This document shows, piece after piece, positions 8,423-16,734 of a stretch of 64,000 bases of DNA; position 1 is the first letter of the stretch, and the number at the start of each line of letters is the position of its first letter. Origin of the DNA: Alkalicoccobacillus murimartini (GTDB taxonomy: Bacteria; Bacillota; Bacilli; Bacillales; Bacillaceae_D); assembly GCF_030813245.1 (NCBI RefSeq), contig NZ_JAUSUA010000003.1, positions 62,001-126,000 of the forward strand, in the 5' to 3' direction. The notes under the pieces were generated by a model. The model saw only the letters and a list, made by a program, of their open reading frames with translations, was not told the origin of the DNA and made no database searches. The position numbers and the translations under genes are program-made.

Positions 8423-8881
8423 GTGAAAAAACTGATTTTCTCTCTATCCATCCTATCGATAATAATGTTGACCGCCTGCACAGAAAATCCTGAGGCAAAA
8501 TTAAAAGAAGATATCTCAACCTTTAAAACCTCTGTATGTGCAGAAGTATCAATGGAGGCATTCATATTTGATGAGGCGGTAGAGCATGTAGACTTGATTG
8601 CTCATGTGAAAATGAACGAGATTGTAGGGATTCGTAAGAGAGAACTGCCTAAGGCCATATTCGAAGCTGATATTCTAGAAGTGATTAAAGGAGAGACAGA
8701 CGAAGAGAAGATAACGATCATGCAAGAAAATCTATGTGGATTTGATCTCTTTGAAGAGGGAGAGGAATGGGTGCTCTTTTTGAATGAAACAGTGGATGCT
8801 CCAGAAGCTGACTATTGGATTGAAGGATCTTACCAAGGTGTCTTTGAGGTGGGAGATGAGATGGTAGAGAATCTTAAATAA
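8423..8881 (+). CDS. Small acidic lipoprotein, copy 2
   Basis: 152 residues, GTG start. Lipobox MLTAC (Cys19). Paralogue of the preceding gene 77 nt upstream with about half of the mature residues identical, including a conserved Cys in (E/N)xC(E/G)FDLFEEGEEW and a second Cys shortly after the lipid-anchored one, which might form a disulfide. Function unknown. Confidence 0.8.
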   Translation: MKKLIFSLSILSIIMLTACTENPEAKLKEDISTFKTSVCAEVSMEAFIFDEAVEHVDLIAHVKMNEIVGIRKRELPKAIFEADILEVIKGETDEEKITIMQENLCGFDLFEEGEEWVLFLNETVDAPEADYWIEGSYQGVFEVGDEMVENLK

Positions 8882-8930
8882 CAAAAGAAACAAAGAAGGG
8901 CTATTAAATAATTGGGTACGAGTCTTAAAT

Positions 8931-8966
8931 AAAACCGTTATTGAGTAGAACTCGATGACGGTTTTA
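8931..8966 (+). terminator. Terminator after the lipoprotein pair
   Basis: AAAACCGTTATTGAG (8931-8945) pairs fully, with G-U pairs, with CTCGATGACGGTTTT (8951-8965). Confidence 0.75.
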
Positions 8967-9001
8967 CACATTTTATGGAGTCGTGTCTAACCACTTTAGA
9001 A

Positions 9002-9040
9002 TTCTTAAGTTTTTCTTTGCAATTTCTTATGTTTTCATCG
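9002..9040 (+). promoter_or_regulatory. Phased TTCTT repeats upstream of the carboxypeptidase gene (candidate VanR site)
   Basis: TTC(T/A) cores start at 9002, 9013, 9024 and 9034, that is 11, 11 and 10 nt apart, on the same helix face. The flanking letters (TTCTTAAG, TTCTTTGC, TTCTTATG) match those upstream of the ligase gene at 11187-11225. Tandem direct repeats at this pitch are the usual form of OmpR/VanR-class sites. No convincing -10 box is seen. Confidence 0.55.
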
Positions 9041-9070
9041 GTAAGCTCTGTTAATAAGGAGTTGATGGGG

Positions 9071-9931
9071 ATGATAAAAAGTATGTTCACAATGGGGTGC
9101 ATAGGGTTAGGGCTATTGTTTTTTTTGGTACCTATATTTCAGGCTGATAATGAACCAACATTGCTGTTAGATATGAATAAAGACATGAATCTGATTGAAT
9201 CTGAGATTAATAAGGCGGTACCAGTTGCAAGTATTTCAAAAATAATGACAGAGTATCTTGTTCTCGAAGAATTAGAAGCAGGCACGATTACATGGGAAGA
9301 TTCCGTTCGAGTAAGTGAGTCGGCAGCTAATAAAGAGGGCACACGAATTGAGGTTTCGGAAGGTGATGTTGTTTCAGTGCGTGATTTGTACATGGCTATG
9401 CTTCTCCCATCGGCGAATAATGCAACAACTGCGTTAGCTGAGCATCTTGCTGGTAGTGAAGTAGTTTTTGCTAGTCGCATGAACGAAAAGGCTAAGGCAC
9501 TAGGTTTAACAAATACAAGCTTTGTAAATTCGACTGGTCTTAGTGAGATAGATACAAGAAGTAACCAAATGAGCGCGCGGGATGTAGCGTTGTTAGCGAA
9601 AGCCTTAATAACTGATTTTCCTAATGTTCTTCAGGATACATCAAGATCCTCGTACAAGCTTGATTATTCAAATGAACGTATTTATTCAACTAACCACATG
9701 TTAACGAAATCTTCTCTGGCTTTTGATGGGCTTGATGGATTAAAGACAGGCTATACAAATGAGGCGGGATATTGTTTTGTGGGGACGGCAGAAAGAGGTG
9801 GACAACGGTACATAACTGTTGTGTTAGGGACTTCAGAATATGATTCGCGCTTTATCAAGACTCAAAAGTTGTTATCATTCGCATTTGATCAGGGTTACGT
9901 CCCTACATTAGAGGCTTCTATCGGAAATTAG
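9071..9931 (+). CDS. Serine-type D,D-carboxypeptidase (peptidase S11, VanY-like role)
   Basis: 286 residues from ATG 9071, chosen because AAGGAG lies 9 nt before it and because the phased operator repeats at 9002-9040 would otherwise be inside the gene; an in-frame ATG at 8975 is less likely. One N-terminal hydrophobic anchor, then the three penicillin-binding motifs: SISK (Ser about 54), SANN (about 113) and KTG (GLKTGYT). It should trim the terminal D-amino acid from muropeptide precursors outside the membrane. Shorter than housekeeping DacA and without its C-terminal extension. First gene of the Van-like cluster; VanYD of vanD clusters is also of this serine class. Confidence 0.85.
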   Translation: MIKSMFTMGCIGLGLLFFLVPIFQADNEPTLLLDMNKDMNLIESEINKAVPVASISKIMTEYLVLEELEAGTITWEDSVRVSESAANKEGTRIEVSEGDVVSVRDLYMAMLLPSANNATTALAEHLAGSEVVFASRMNEKAKALGLTNTSFVNSTGLSEIDTRSNQMSARDVALLAKALITDFPNVLQDTSRSSYKLDYSNERIYSTNHMLTKSSLAFDGLDGLKTGYTNEAGYCFVGTAERGGQRYITVVLGTSEYDSRFIKTQKLLSFAFDQGYVPTLEASIGN

Positions 9932-10027
9932 AATGAGGGTTCGCTCTGGAACGAATAGTGAATGGTATGATGGGTTTGTACGATACGGAGAAGACATTTA
10001 CAAAGGTATATAGAGAGGAAGAGATTA

Positions 10028-11149
10028 TTGAATAAGAGATATATGAGTCTTGTCTTTAAATGGGCAATGTTTTTGCTGATAAGTGGTTTTTTTACTAGTG
10101 TAGTTATTGCGGGGCTTTACTTTATCTATCGTATGACTTCTTCAAATGGATATGTAAATGTATTTGATCGTATTGCTGTGTCCTTTGCCGAAGTCGTATC
10201 TTTTTATTCAGATCAATTCTTTTCTCTGGTTTTTATTTTATTTTTTGTAGGTATTCTATTTAGTTTTTTAATAATCAGTCATAGATATATCTGCTATTTT
10301 GTTAAGCTGGAGAAAGACCTAGACCGGATGGCTAATGGTCAACTTACTCAACGATTAGAAGTTAAGGACAATCATGAATTTGGTCAATTGGCCAGGCAGG
10401 TTAATCAACTAGTTGAAAAGCTTGAAAAAACGGTTTATGAAGAGAGAGTTGCTGAACAATCGAAAACAGAACTCATTACAAATGTCTCTCATGATTTACG
10501 AACACCACTCACTTCAATTATGGGATACCTTGATTTGATTGAAAGAGATCAATATAAAGACGAAGTCACATTACGCTATTACACAGATATTGCATACGAA
10601 AAAACCAAACAAATGAACACGATGGTAAATGATCTATTTGAATATATTCGTACGAACAATCCGAAACTGATTCTGAATAAAGCGCACATCGATTTGAAAG
10701 AAGTCATTAATCAGTTGGCCTCTCATTTTTACCTTCAAATGAATGACGCAAAATTAAATCTCAGGTTGCACCTTCCGGATGAAGAAGTGAAGCAGCTTGT
10801 AGATGGAGAAAAACTTTCAAGAGTATTTGAGAATATCATTAGTAATGCGATCAAATATGGATCAGACGCTCCATTTATTGATCTTACTTTAAGTTGTGAT
10901 TCTAAAGGATCCGTAATCGAAGTTCGGAATTATGGAGAGCCTATTGCTCAATCTGAGCTTCCGTTTATATTTGAACGGTTCTATCGTGTTGATCAATCAC
11001 GCTCTAAAGACACAGGTGGATCCGGTTTAGGCCTGGCGATTGCAAAGAATATTGTTGAATTACATGGTGGTTCCATTCGAGTGACAAGTGATCAGGCAGG
11101 AACAGCTTTTACTGTAACACTACCTATTGAGAAGGCTCCTAAGGACTAA
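10028..11149 (+). CDS. Sensor histidine kinase, VanS-like
   Basis: 373 residues. Two membrane helices (about 12-35 and 64-88) enclosing a short extracellular loop, HAMP linker, HisKA with His155 in NVSHDLRTPLTS, and an HATPase domain with NAIKYG and GGSGLGLAIAKN. TTG start behind GAGAGGAAGAG. It lies 96 nt after the carboxypeptidase, and its cognate regulator is three genes downstream, an unusual separation. By context it senses glycopeptide or cell-wall stress. Confidence 0.88.
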   Translation: MNKRYMSLVFKWAMFLLISGFFTSVVIAGLYFIYRMTSSNGYVNVFDRIAVSFAEVVSFYSDQFFSLVFILFFVGILFSFLIISHRYICYFVKLEKDLDRMANGQLTQRLEVKDNHEFGQLARQVNQLVEKLEKTVYEERVAEQSKTELITNVSHDLRTPLTSIMGYLDLIERDQYKDEVTLRYYTDIAYEKTKQMNTMVNDLFEYIRTNNPKLILNKAHIDLKEVINQLASHFYLQMNDAKLNLRLHLPDEEVKQLVDGEKLSRVFENIISNAIKYGSDAPFIDLTLSCDSKGSVIEVRNYGEPIAQSELPFIFERFYRVDQSRSKDTGGSGLGLAIAKNIVELHGGSIRVTSDQAGTAFTVTLPIEKAPKD

Positions 11150-11170
11150 TTCCTAGGGCTTTTTCTTTTG
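11132..11170 (+). terminator. Terminator or attenuator at the end of the VanS-like gene
   Basis: A bulged hairpin GCTCCTAAGGA / TTCCTAGGGC overlapping the stop codon and followed by TTTTTCTTTT. It suggests that the ligase-racemase-regulator genes have their own promoter. Confidence 0.5.
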
Positions 11171-11186
11171 GTTTAAAAAATATTAA

Positions 11187-11254
11187 TTTCTTTATGTTTC
11201 TTAAGATTTTCTTTCCGGTTTCTTTAACGGCTTTCCTTATGATGAAGATATTAT
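11187..11254 (+). promoter_or_regulatory. Phased TTTCTT repeats and -10 box upstream of the ligase gene (candidate VanR site)
   Basis: TTTCTT-like cores at 11187, 11197, 11208 and 11219 (10, 11, 11 nt apart), then a TATTAT -10 box at 11249-11254 with no good -35. Activator-dependent promoters of OmpR-class regulators look like this. The repeats match those at 9002-9040. Confidence 0.55.
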
Positions 11255-11277
11255 AAGAAGTTAGGGGAGATTATAAG

Positions 11278-12345
11278 ATGGAAAGAAGAACGGTAGCCGT
11301 CCTTTTTGGTGGAGTATCAACGGAACATGAGGTGTCACTGCAATCTGCTGCGGCTATTATTGAATCGATTCCTACAGCCAAATATAATGTAATTAAAATT
11401 GGTATTACTAAGAATGGTAGTTGGTATAAGTTTGATGGTATTAGTAAACAAATTAAAAATAAAAGCTGGGAAAAAAGTCCTTTTCTAAAAAGAGTCGTTA
11501 TTAGTCCGGATCATCAGAAGCCAGGTTTAATTGTACTGGATGAGTCAGAACTAACCTATCTTAATATTGATTGTTACTTTCCTGTTCTTCATGGGAAAAA
11601 TGGTGAGGATGGAACCATTCAAGGGTTATTTGATATTTCAGATGTTCCATATGTTGGTTGCGGTACTCTAAGCTCTGCTCTTTGCATGGACAAAGTATTC
11701 GCTCAGCAAATAGTAAGAAGTGAAGGCTTGCGCACAACGGAATTTATCTCTTTTCATAAGCATCAATACCGTTACCAAGAGGTAAAGACGTGGGCAAAGG
11801 AACAGGTTGGGTATCCAATCTTCGTTAAACCGGCTAATTCTGGTTCATCATATGGAATTACAAAAGTATCGAATGAGTTGGAGTTACATGCTGCAATTGA
11901 AGAAGCTTTTACCTTTGATGAGAAGGTCCTTTGTGAGGGAGCTATAAAAGGAATGGAAGTCGGGTGCGCAGTATATGGTAATGAGTCTCCTGAAGCTGGG
12001 CTAATAGGAGAAATTGAACCTAGTAAGGAGTTTCTTGATTTTAACGATAAGTATCTTTTAGGTGAGATAAAACAATATGTTCCTGCAAGACAGGAGCAAT
12101 ATCTGCTGAGTAAAGTGCAAGAACTAGGTATTCAAATTTATCAATTATTAGGCTGTAAAGGGTTAGCGAGAATTGATTTTTTTATTCAAAACGATGGTGA
12201 AATCATTTTTAATGAAATTAATACGATGCCCGGTTTTACGATGTCAAGCAGATACCCAACAATGATAGAAGCATCTGGCATCTCATATCCAGAATTACTT
12301 AATGAATTAATTGAGCTTGCTATTAGCAGGGGTAAAGCATCGTGA
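11278..12345 (+). CDS. D-Ala--D-Ser-type ligase (VanC/VanG-like)
   Basis: 355 residues, ATP-grasp ligase that joins D-Ala to a second D-amino acid for peptidoglycan precursors. Motifs: VLFGGVSTEHEVSL (N-terminal), HGKNGEDGTIQG, CGTLSSALCMDK, FVKPANSGSSYGITKV, LARIDFF and NEINTMPGFT. The omega-loop stretch FLDFNDKYLL resembles VanC/VanG (FFDFxEKY) and not the VanA/VanB D-lactate type. Its racemase partner overlaps it by 4 nt (GTGA). RBS TTAGGGGAG. Ser specificity is inferred from sequence resemblance and from the racemase, not proven; plain Ddl activity is the alternative. Confidence 0.82.
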   Translation: MERRTVAVLFGGVSTEHEVSLQSAAAIIESIPTAKYNVIKIGITKNGSWYKFDGISKQIKNKSWEKSPFLKRVVISPDHQKPGLIVLDESELTYLNIDCYFPVLHGKNGEDGTIQGLFDISDVPYVGCGTLSSALCMDKVFAQQIVRSEGLRTTEFISFHKHQYRYQEVKTWAKEQVGYPIFVKPANSGSSYGITKVSNELELHAAIEEAFTFDEKVLCEGAIKGMEVGCAVYGNESPEAGLIGEIEPSKEFLDFNDKYLLGEIKQYVPARQEQYLLSKVQELGIQIYQLLGCKGLARIDFFIQNDGEIIFNEINTMPGFTMSSRYPTMIEASGISYPELLNELIELAISRGKAS

Positions 12346-13487
12346 ACCATCCTAGAGCCTGGGTAGATATTCATCTTAATCGTCTCAATCATAATGTTCA
12401 GCAAATAAATGCCTTAATCTCTAAGAAAACTAAGATTATGGCTGTTGTCAAAGCGGATGCATATGGTCATGGCTTAGAGCAGATCGTCCTAAGCTTACAC
12501 AAGGTAGGAGTCACATCCTATGCTGTGGCAACGCTTGAAGAAGCCATTGAGGTAAGGGGCTTACTTCCTACAGCAGACATTTTGATTCTAGGTTTAACGC
12601 CTATTCATAATGTCTACCTGTTAGCTCACCACAGATTGATCCAAACGGTGTTTTCCGAGAGTTATGTGAAATCATTGGCTGCTGCTGCTACTTCAGCTGG
12701 CATTTTAATTGAAATCGAGATTAAAGTGGATACTGGAATGAACCGAATTGGCTTTGCTTACGATCAGATAAATGCCATTAAAATAGTATTTTCCTATAAT
12801 AGTCTGAGAGTGAATGGAATCTATAGTCATTTGTCTGTAGCAGATAGTTTTAAGCCGGAAGACGTGGCTTTTACTCAGGTCCAGATTAATAGGTACGAGC
12901 TATGCTTAAAAGAACTGGATGGTTTTTCGTATGGTCGCACTCATCTGCAAAATAGCGCAGGAATTATTAATCAATCACATCTACAATTTGATTATGTGAG
13001 GCCTGGAATTATGCTTTTTGGGATTCCGTCTGGTGAAGTAAAAAAAGTAGATTTAAAACCAGTTTTAGAACTGAAAGCAAGCATCTCTATGATCAAAACA
13101 GTTAGGGCAGAAGAATATATTGGATATGGTCGTATTGTCAAATTTACGAAACCAAAGAAAATTGCAACCGTCTCCATTGGATATGCAGATGGTTACCCCA
13201 GAAGTTTATCCGGTAAGGGGGTGCCTGTTCTAGTGAATGGGCAATATGCCAATTTAGTTGGAAGGGTGTGTATGGATCAACTGATGATTGATGTAACTAA
13301 TATAGATGGAGTAAGTGAAGAGGATCAAGTAATATTAATAGGGACTAGTCAAACCAAGAGAATCATGATGTCTACAATTGCAGAACAGACTCATACCATT
13401 ACCAATGACCTCGCGTGTCAATTTTCGCTCCGCACGGTTAGACTATATACAACAAGTAATAAGAAGGATGTGGAAACAGTTGTCTAA
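12342..13487 (+). CDS. PLP-dependent amino-acid racemase, soluble VanT-like (serine/alanine racemase)
   Basis: 381 residues, fold-type III alanine racemase. PLP lysine in VVKADAYGHG (Lys37), carbamylated-Lys motif KVDTGMNRIG, catalytic Tyr in SIGYADGY. Near the C-terminus the usual TI-x-YE reads TITND, so the active-site Tyr (Tyr354 of Geobacillus Alr) is Asn355. That change is the one associated with VanT serine racemases. Unlike VanT it lacks the membrane acyltransferase-like half. GTG start overlapping the ligase stop. Likely supplies D-Ser to the upstream ligase. Confidence 0.85.
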   Translation: MNHPRAWVDIHLNRLNHNVQQINALISKKTKIMAVVKADAYGHGLEQIVLSLHKVGVTSYAVATLEEAIEVRGLLPTADILILGLTPIHNVYLLAHHRLIQTVFSESYVKSLAAAATSAGILIEIEIKVDTGMNRIGFAYDQINAIKIVFSYNSLRVNGIYSHLSVADSFKPEDVAFTQVQINRYELCLKELDGFSYGRTHLQNSAGIINQSHLQFDYVRPGIMLFGIPSGEVKKVDLKPVLELKASISMIKTVRAEEYIGYGRIVKFTKPKKIATVSIGYADGYPRSLSGKGVPVLVNGQYANLVGRVCMDQLMIDVTNIDGVSEEDQVILIGTSQTKRIMMSTIAEQTHTITNDLACQFSLRTVRLYTTSNKKDVETVV

Positions 13488-14163
13488 GCATATTTTGATT
13501 GTAGATGATGATCATGAAATTGCTCATCTAGTAAGTATTTCTCTCAAAAATGAAGGATTTACGACAACGACAGCAAGTAATGGAGTAGAAGCACTTAGAA
13601 AAATGGATGAACATCAAATTGATTTAATTGTCTTAGATGTTATGATGCCTGAAATGAATGGGTTAGAGTTCTGTCAAACGGTTAGACAAACTCAAGACCT
13701 GCCTATTCTGATGATTAGCGCCAAATCAGAAGATATGGATAAAATTACTGGGATTATGACTGGTGCCGATGACTACTTAATCAAACCTTTTAATATCCTT
13801 GAGCTTATTGTCAGAATAAAAGCCTTATTAAGAAGAGCCTACTACTATCGAGATGTACCAAAAGACAACTCGTTACTCGAGTTGGGGGAACTTACTATTA
13901 ATAAAAAGAAATATCAGGCAATAGTTGGAGGATTGGAAATTAAACTAACCTCAAAAGAATTCGAGATCTTATATTTACTAGCAAGTAACGCGGGCCAAGT
14001 ATTTGACTCAGAAACAATTTTCCAACGCGTATGGAAGGAGAAGTATTACGATTCAAACAATACGGTCATGGTTCATATCAGCAATTTACGAGATAAGCTG
14101 GAAAAGGCACTAGGCTACAAAGTCATACAAACAGTTTGGGGAGTAGGGTATAAAGTTGAATAA
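13480..14163 (+). CDS. OmpR-family response regulator, VanR-like
   Basis: About 227 residues. Receiver domain with ILIVDDDHE and the phospho-acceptor Asp in LIVLDVMMPEMNG, Lys in ILEL-preceding LIKPF, then a winged helix with SKEFEILYLLASN and NTVMVHISNLRDKL. The start is uncertain: TTG 13480 gives the compact family N-terminus (SKHILIVDDD) with AGAAGG 12 nt before; ATG 13468 is an alternative. It begins inside the racemase gene, so it is translationally coupled. Partner of the VanS-like kinase at 10028. Confidence 0.87.
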   Translation: MSKHILIVDDDHEIAHLVSISLKNEGFTTTTASNGVEALRKMDEHQIDLIVLDVMMPEMNGLEFCQTVRQTQDLPILMISAKSEDMDKITGIMTGADDYLIKPFNILELIVRIKALLRRAYYYRDVPKDNSLLELGELTINKKKYQAIVGGLEIKLTSKEFEILYLLASNAGQVFDSETIFQRVWKEKYYDSNNTVMVHISNLRDKLEKALGYKVIQTVWGVGYKVE

Positions 14164-14261
14164 CTATATAGGAGTAAGGAGAAAGCTCCTATACACGCAT
14201 CAGATCCTTCAAAACTTAAAACTATACATAAGTATTTTTATCATGAGCAATATAACATGTC

Positions 14262-14310
14262 AGAAGCTACTCATTATCTGCAAACAAGATAATAAATAGC
14301 TTCTATTCCG
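14262..14310. terminator. Bidirectional terminator between the VanR-like and MerR genes
   Basis: Nested stems AGAAGCTA (14262-14269) / TAGCTTCT (14297-14304) and ATTATCT / AGATAAT inside. A smaller dyad, TATAGGAG / CTCCTATA, lies closer to the regulator stop at 14166-14192. Confidence 0.6.
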
Positions 14311-14700
14311 TTATTTTTTATGAATAGCCTCAGTTCCGGCTTCCAATGCTGTCATGTAATAGTGACATTTATGATTAATGATGTCCATGGTCTGTTTTAA
14401 TTCTTCCATCTGAGCTTCTACAGTGGCTTTTCGTTCCAAAAACATCTCATATCTTTGCTTTAAGGTTGAATCACCCTCAGCACACCATCCGATAAATCCT
14501 TTAATTTCTTTTATCGGCATCCCACTAGATTTAAGGCATTGTATGATCTTTAATGATTCTAAGTCAGATTCTTTGAACAGACGAGTTCCACTTGGAGAAC
14601 GCTCCACAAAAGGCATGAGCCCTTCCTTATCATAGTAGCGCAATGTATGTACGGTTAAATTCATTTCTTCTGCAACTTCGCCAATTGAGTAAGTCATCAT
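14311..14700 (-). CDS. adhR: MerR-family aldehyde-stress regulator (AdhR-like)
   Basis: 129 residues. N-terminal MerR helix-turn-helix (YSIGEVAEEMNLTVHTLRYYDKEGL), coiled-coil dimer helix at about 80-115, and single cysteines (Cys51, Cys69, Cys112). B. subtilis AdhR activates adhA in response to formaldehyde and methylglyoxal through a conserved Cys. It is divergent from a zinc alcohol dehydrogenase, the arrangement seen for AdhR targets. RBS AGGAGAGATAGG. Confidence 0.82.
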   Translation of the reverse strand: MMTYSIGEVAEEMNLTVHTLRYYDKEGLMPFVERSPSGTRLFKESDLESLKIIQCLKSSGMPIKEIKGFIGWCAEGDSTLKQRYEMFLERKATVEAQMEELKQTMDIINHKCHYYMTALEAGTEAIHKK

Positions 14701-14799
14701 CCTATCTCTCCTATTCGTAAACTATAGAGTTCGAGTTAACTTTAGCTTTAGTGTATCTTAGCATATGCATCTTTAACGATCCATATCAGATCTTTTTAC

Positions 14800-14830
14800 T
14801 TGACCTAGAGTTAACTTTAGGGCTTACGCT
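14800..14830 (+). promoter_or_regulatory. MerR-type promoter with 19-bp spacer
   Basis: TTGACC (14800-14805), 19-nt spacer, TACGCT (14825-14830). The spacer holds the near-palindrome CTAGAGTTAACTTTAG (14805-14820). The overlong spacer with an internal dyad is diagnostic of MerR-type activation. A second half-like copy, GAGTTAACTTTAG, lies at 14733-14745 beside the regulator start and may serve autoregulation. Confidence 0.75.
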
Positions 14831-14886
14831 AGTGTTGTTAGAGAGCAGGTTTCTCTATAAAACAAAAATGTTGGAGGTTCGATACT

Positions 14887-15927
14887 ATGGTAAAAGCAAA
14901 GGCTCGTGCAGTAGATGGTCCAGATAAGGGATTTCGGGAAGCGGAGATTACTAGGCGTGACCTCGATCAACATGACGTTCTGATTGAAATTAAGTTTGCA
15001 GGCATATGCCATTCAGATATCCACACGGCTCATGGAGAATGGGGAGAGGTCAATTATCCGTTAGTTCCTGGACATGAGATTGCTGGGATTGTCACAGAGG
15101 TTGGTCCTGACGTAACCAAGTATAAAGTTGGTGACCGTGTAGGTGTTGGTTGTATGGTTGATTCATGTGGAGAATGTGAGAACTGCCAAAAAGGGGAAGA
15201 ACAATACTGCAATAAAGGGAATATCCCTACATATGCAGGCGTTGATAAATATGGCGAGCCTACACAAGGTGGATATTCTACTCATATCGTTGTGACGGAA
15301 GGGTTTGTTGTTCAGATTCCTGATAACATTGCGTTAGATGCCGCAGCACCACTACTTTGCGCCGGGATTACTACCTATTCCCCATTAAATCGTTGGGAAG
15401 CAGGCCCAGGCAAAAAAGTAGCGGTCGTTGGTTTGGGAGGACTTGGACACGTAGCTGTTAAGATTGCACATGCGATGGGAGCTGAGGTAACCGTCCTTTC
15501 ACAAACATTAAACAAAAAAGAAGATGGATTAAAATTTGGAGCAAAAGAGTATTATGCAACAAGGGAACCAGAAACGTTTGAAAAACTTGCAAATACGTTT
15601 GATCTAATCATCAATACGGTTAGTGCAAAAATCGACGTGGGTGCTTATATTAACTTGCTAGCCCTTGATGGAACAATGGTTAACGTGGGTGCTCCTGCAG
15701 AACCATTATCTGTTCATGTTATGTCATTAATAGGACGTCGCCGTTCATTTGCGGGATCGATGATTGGTGGAATTCGTGAAACACAGGAAATGTTGAATTT
15801 CTGTGCGGAGCATAATATCGCACCGGATATAGAAGTGATTTCTGCCGATGAGATTGATACAGCCTACAAACGTGTCCTAGGATCAGATGTCAAATACCGC
15901 TTTGTCATTGATACGAGCACAATGTAA
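14887..15927 (+). CDS. adhA: Zinc-dependent NADP alcohol dehydrogenase AdhA
   Basis: 346 residues, cinnamyl-alcohol-dehydrogenase branch. Catalytic zinc ligands in [15 protein letters not shown] and GHE, structural zinc cysteines in [15 protein letters not shown], nucleotide loop [13 protein letters not shown]. It reduces toxic aldehydes to alcohols. Divergent from the MerR regulator and preceded by the MerR-type promoter; RBS TTGGAGG. Confidence 0.88.
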   Translation: MVKAKARAVDGPDKGFREAEITRRDLDQHDVLIEIKFAGICHSDIHTAHGEWGEVNYPLVPGHEIAGIVTEVGPDVTKYKVGDRVGVGCMVDSCGECENCQKGEEQYCNKGNIPTYAGVDKYGEPTQGGYSTHIVVTEGFVVQIPDNIALDAAAPLLCAGITTYSPLNRWEAGPGKKVAVVGLGGLGHVAVKIAHAMGAEVTVLSQTLNKKEDGLKFGAKEYYATREPETFEKLANTFDLIINTVSAKIDVGAYINLLALDGTMVNVGAPAEPLSVHVMSLIGRRRSFAGSMIGGIRETQEMLNFCAEHNIAPDIEVISADEIDTAYKRVLGSDVKYRFVIDTSTM

Positions 15928-15937
15928 CTTAAACAAA

Positions 15938-15977
15938 AGGAAGGTGTCCCAACATTACATTGGGGCATCTTTTTTCT
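15938..15977 (+). terminator. Terminator of adhA
   Basis: GGTGTCCCAA / TTGGGGCATC stem followed by TTTTTT. Confidence 0.8.
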
Positions 15978-16043
15978 TCCATTAACACCCAATAAGCTGC
16001 ATATATGTTAAATTATATAGGAGAGGTGATAGGGGGAGTTTGA

Positions 16044-16256
16044 TTGAGAGTCATTCGATTACTATGTTTCTACTGTATCATGTTCATTGGAGGCTTATTG
16101 TTCGTCTCTTTCATTTTCGGTATGGGAGATCTAAGAAACGAATACTTACCATATGCTTTATTGGTATGTGCTGTATTATCAGCTATACACGTTGCTTTAC
16201 CTAGTGATCAAGAGAGCAAAGCCAAAGAGATAGGAAAGGTTGATCAAAATTCATGA
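16044..16256 (+). CDS. Small membrane protein
   Basis: 70 residues, TTG start behind AGGGGGAG. Two predicted membrane helices (about 4-26 and 33-53) and a charged C-terminal tail. Its last codon overlaps the ATG of the next small membrane gene (ATGA), so the two are co-translated. Family not recognised. Confidence 0.65.
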   Translation: MRVIRLLCFYCIMFIGGLLFVSFIFGMGDLRNEYLPYALLVCAVLSAIHVALPSDQESKAKEIGKVDQNS

Positions 16257-16531
16257 AAACAATAAGGAATTTAACGTTAGTTTTTTTTGTTTTATCATTT
16301 ATTTTAATTGTCATAAGAGCGATTAACCATCTAAGGTTAGATCATGGAGAAACGACTAGTATGTGGTATATGATCTTGATCAATTTATTTTTTGCGTTGG
16401 CCGTTTCTTTCACTATCATAGACAGACAAAAAGAGGAGAAGGGGAACAAAGCGATTTGGATGTATCGATTCATGTGGGTCATTCCGGTGATATTAATCGT
16501 GAGAGTTGTACTTGAGGTTATTTATGTTTGA
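16253..16531 (+). CDS. Small membrane protein
   Basis: 92 residues with three hydrophobic segments (about 6-23, 38-58, 71-92). Coupled by a 4-nt overlap to the preceding gene. Not recognised; the pair may form a small membrane complex (inference only). Confidence 0.65.
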   Translation: MKTIRNLTLVFFVLSFILIVIRAINHLRLDHGETTSMWYMILINLFFALAVSFTIIDRQKEEKGNKAIWMYRFMWVIPVILIVRVVLEVIYV

Positions 16532-16663
16532 TGGTCTCTTTAATTGAAATAAAAAAAGCCTTCCAAATGCCACAAAATTAGACAATTCCCCGAATCCCAC
16601 ACCACTCGTGAGTTTCCCGCATACACTACACGGTACACCCCACTCACAGCTTAACAATCTTGA

Positions 16664-16692
16664 TTGACGGCACTTAGTCAATCGGGTATGAT
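16664..16692 (+). promoter_or_regulatory. Sigma-A promoter of glmS
   Basis: TTGACG (16664-16669), 17-nt spacer, TATGAT (16687-16692), about 45 nt upstream of the ribozyme. The 130 nt before it (16532-16663) hold no feature that I recognise. Confidence 0.8.
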
Positions 16693-16734
16693 TATCCTGG
16701 ATTAGATGAGAGGAGGATCGCAAGTAGTACAGCA

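Noticed and set aside
8975-9070. Upstream ATG as the start of the S11 carboxypeptidase
   Set aside because: It has no RBS, would add an odd hydrophobic N-terminus before the real anchor, and would bury the phased operator repeats in the gene.
12342-13487. Plain housekeeping alanine racemase
   Set aside because: Gene overlap with the ligase, coupling to VanR and the Tyr-to-Asn change favour a VanT-like role; Ala activity is not excluded.
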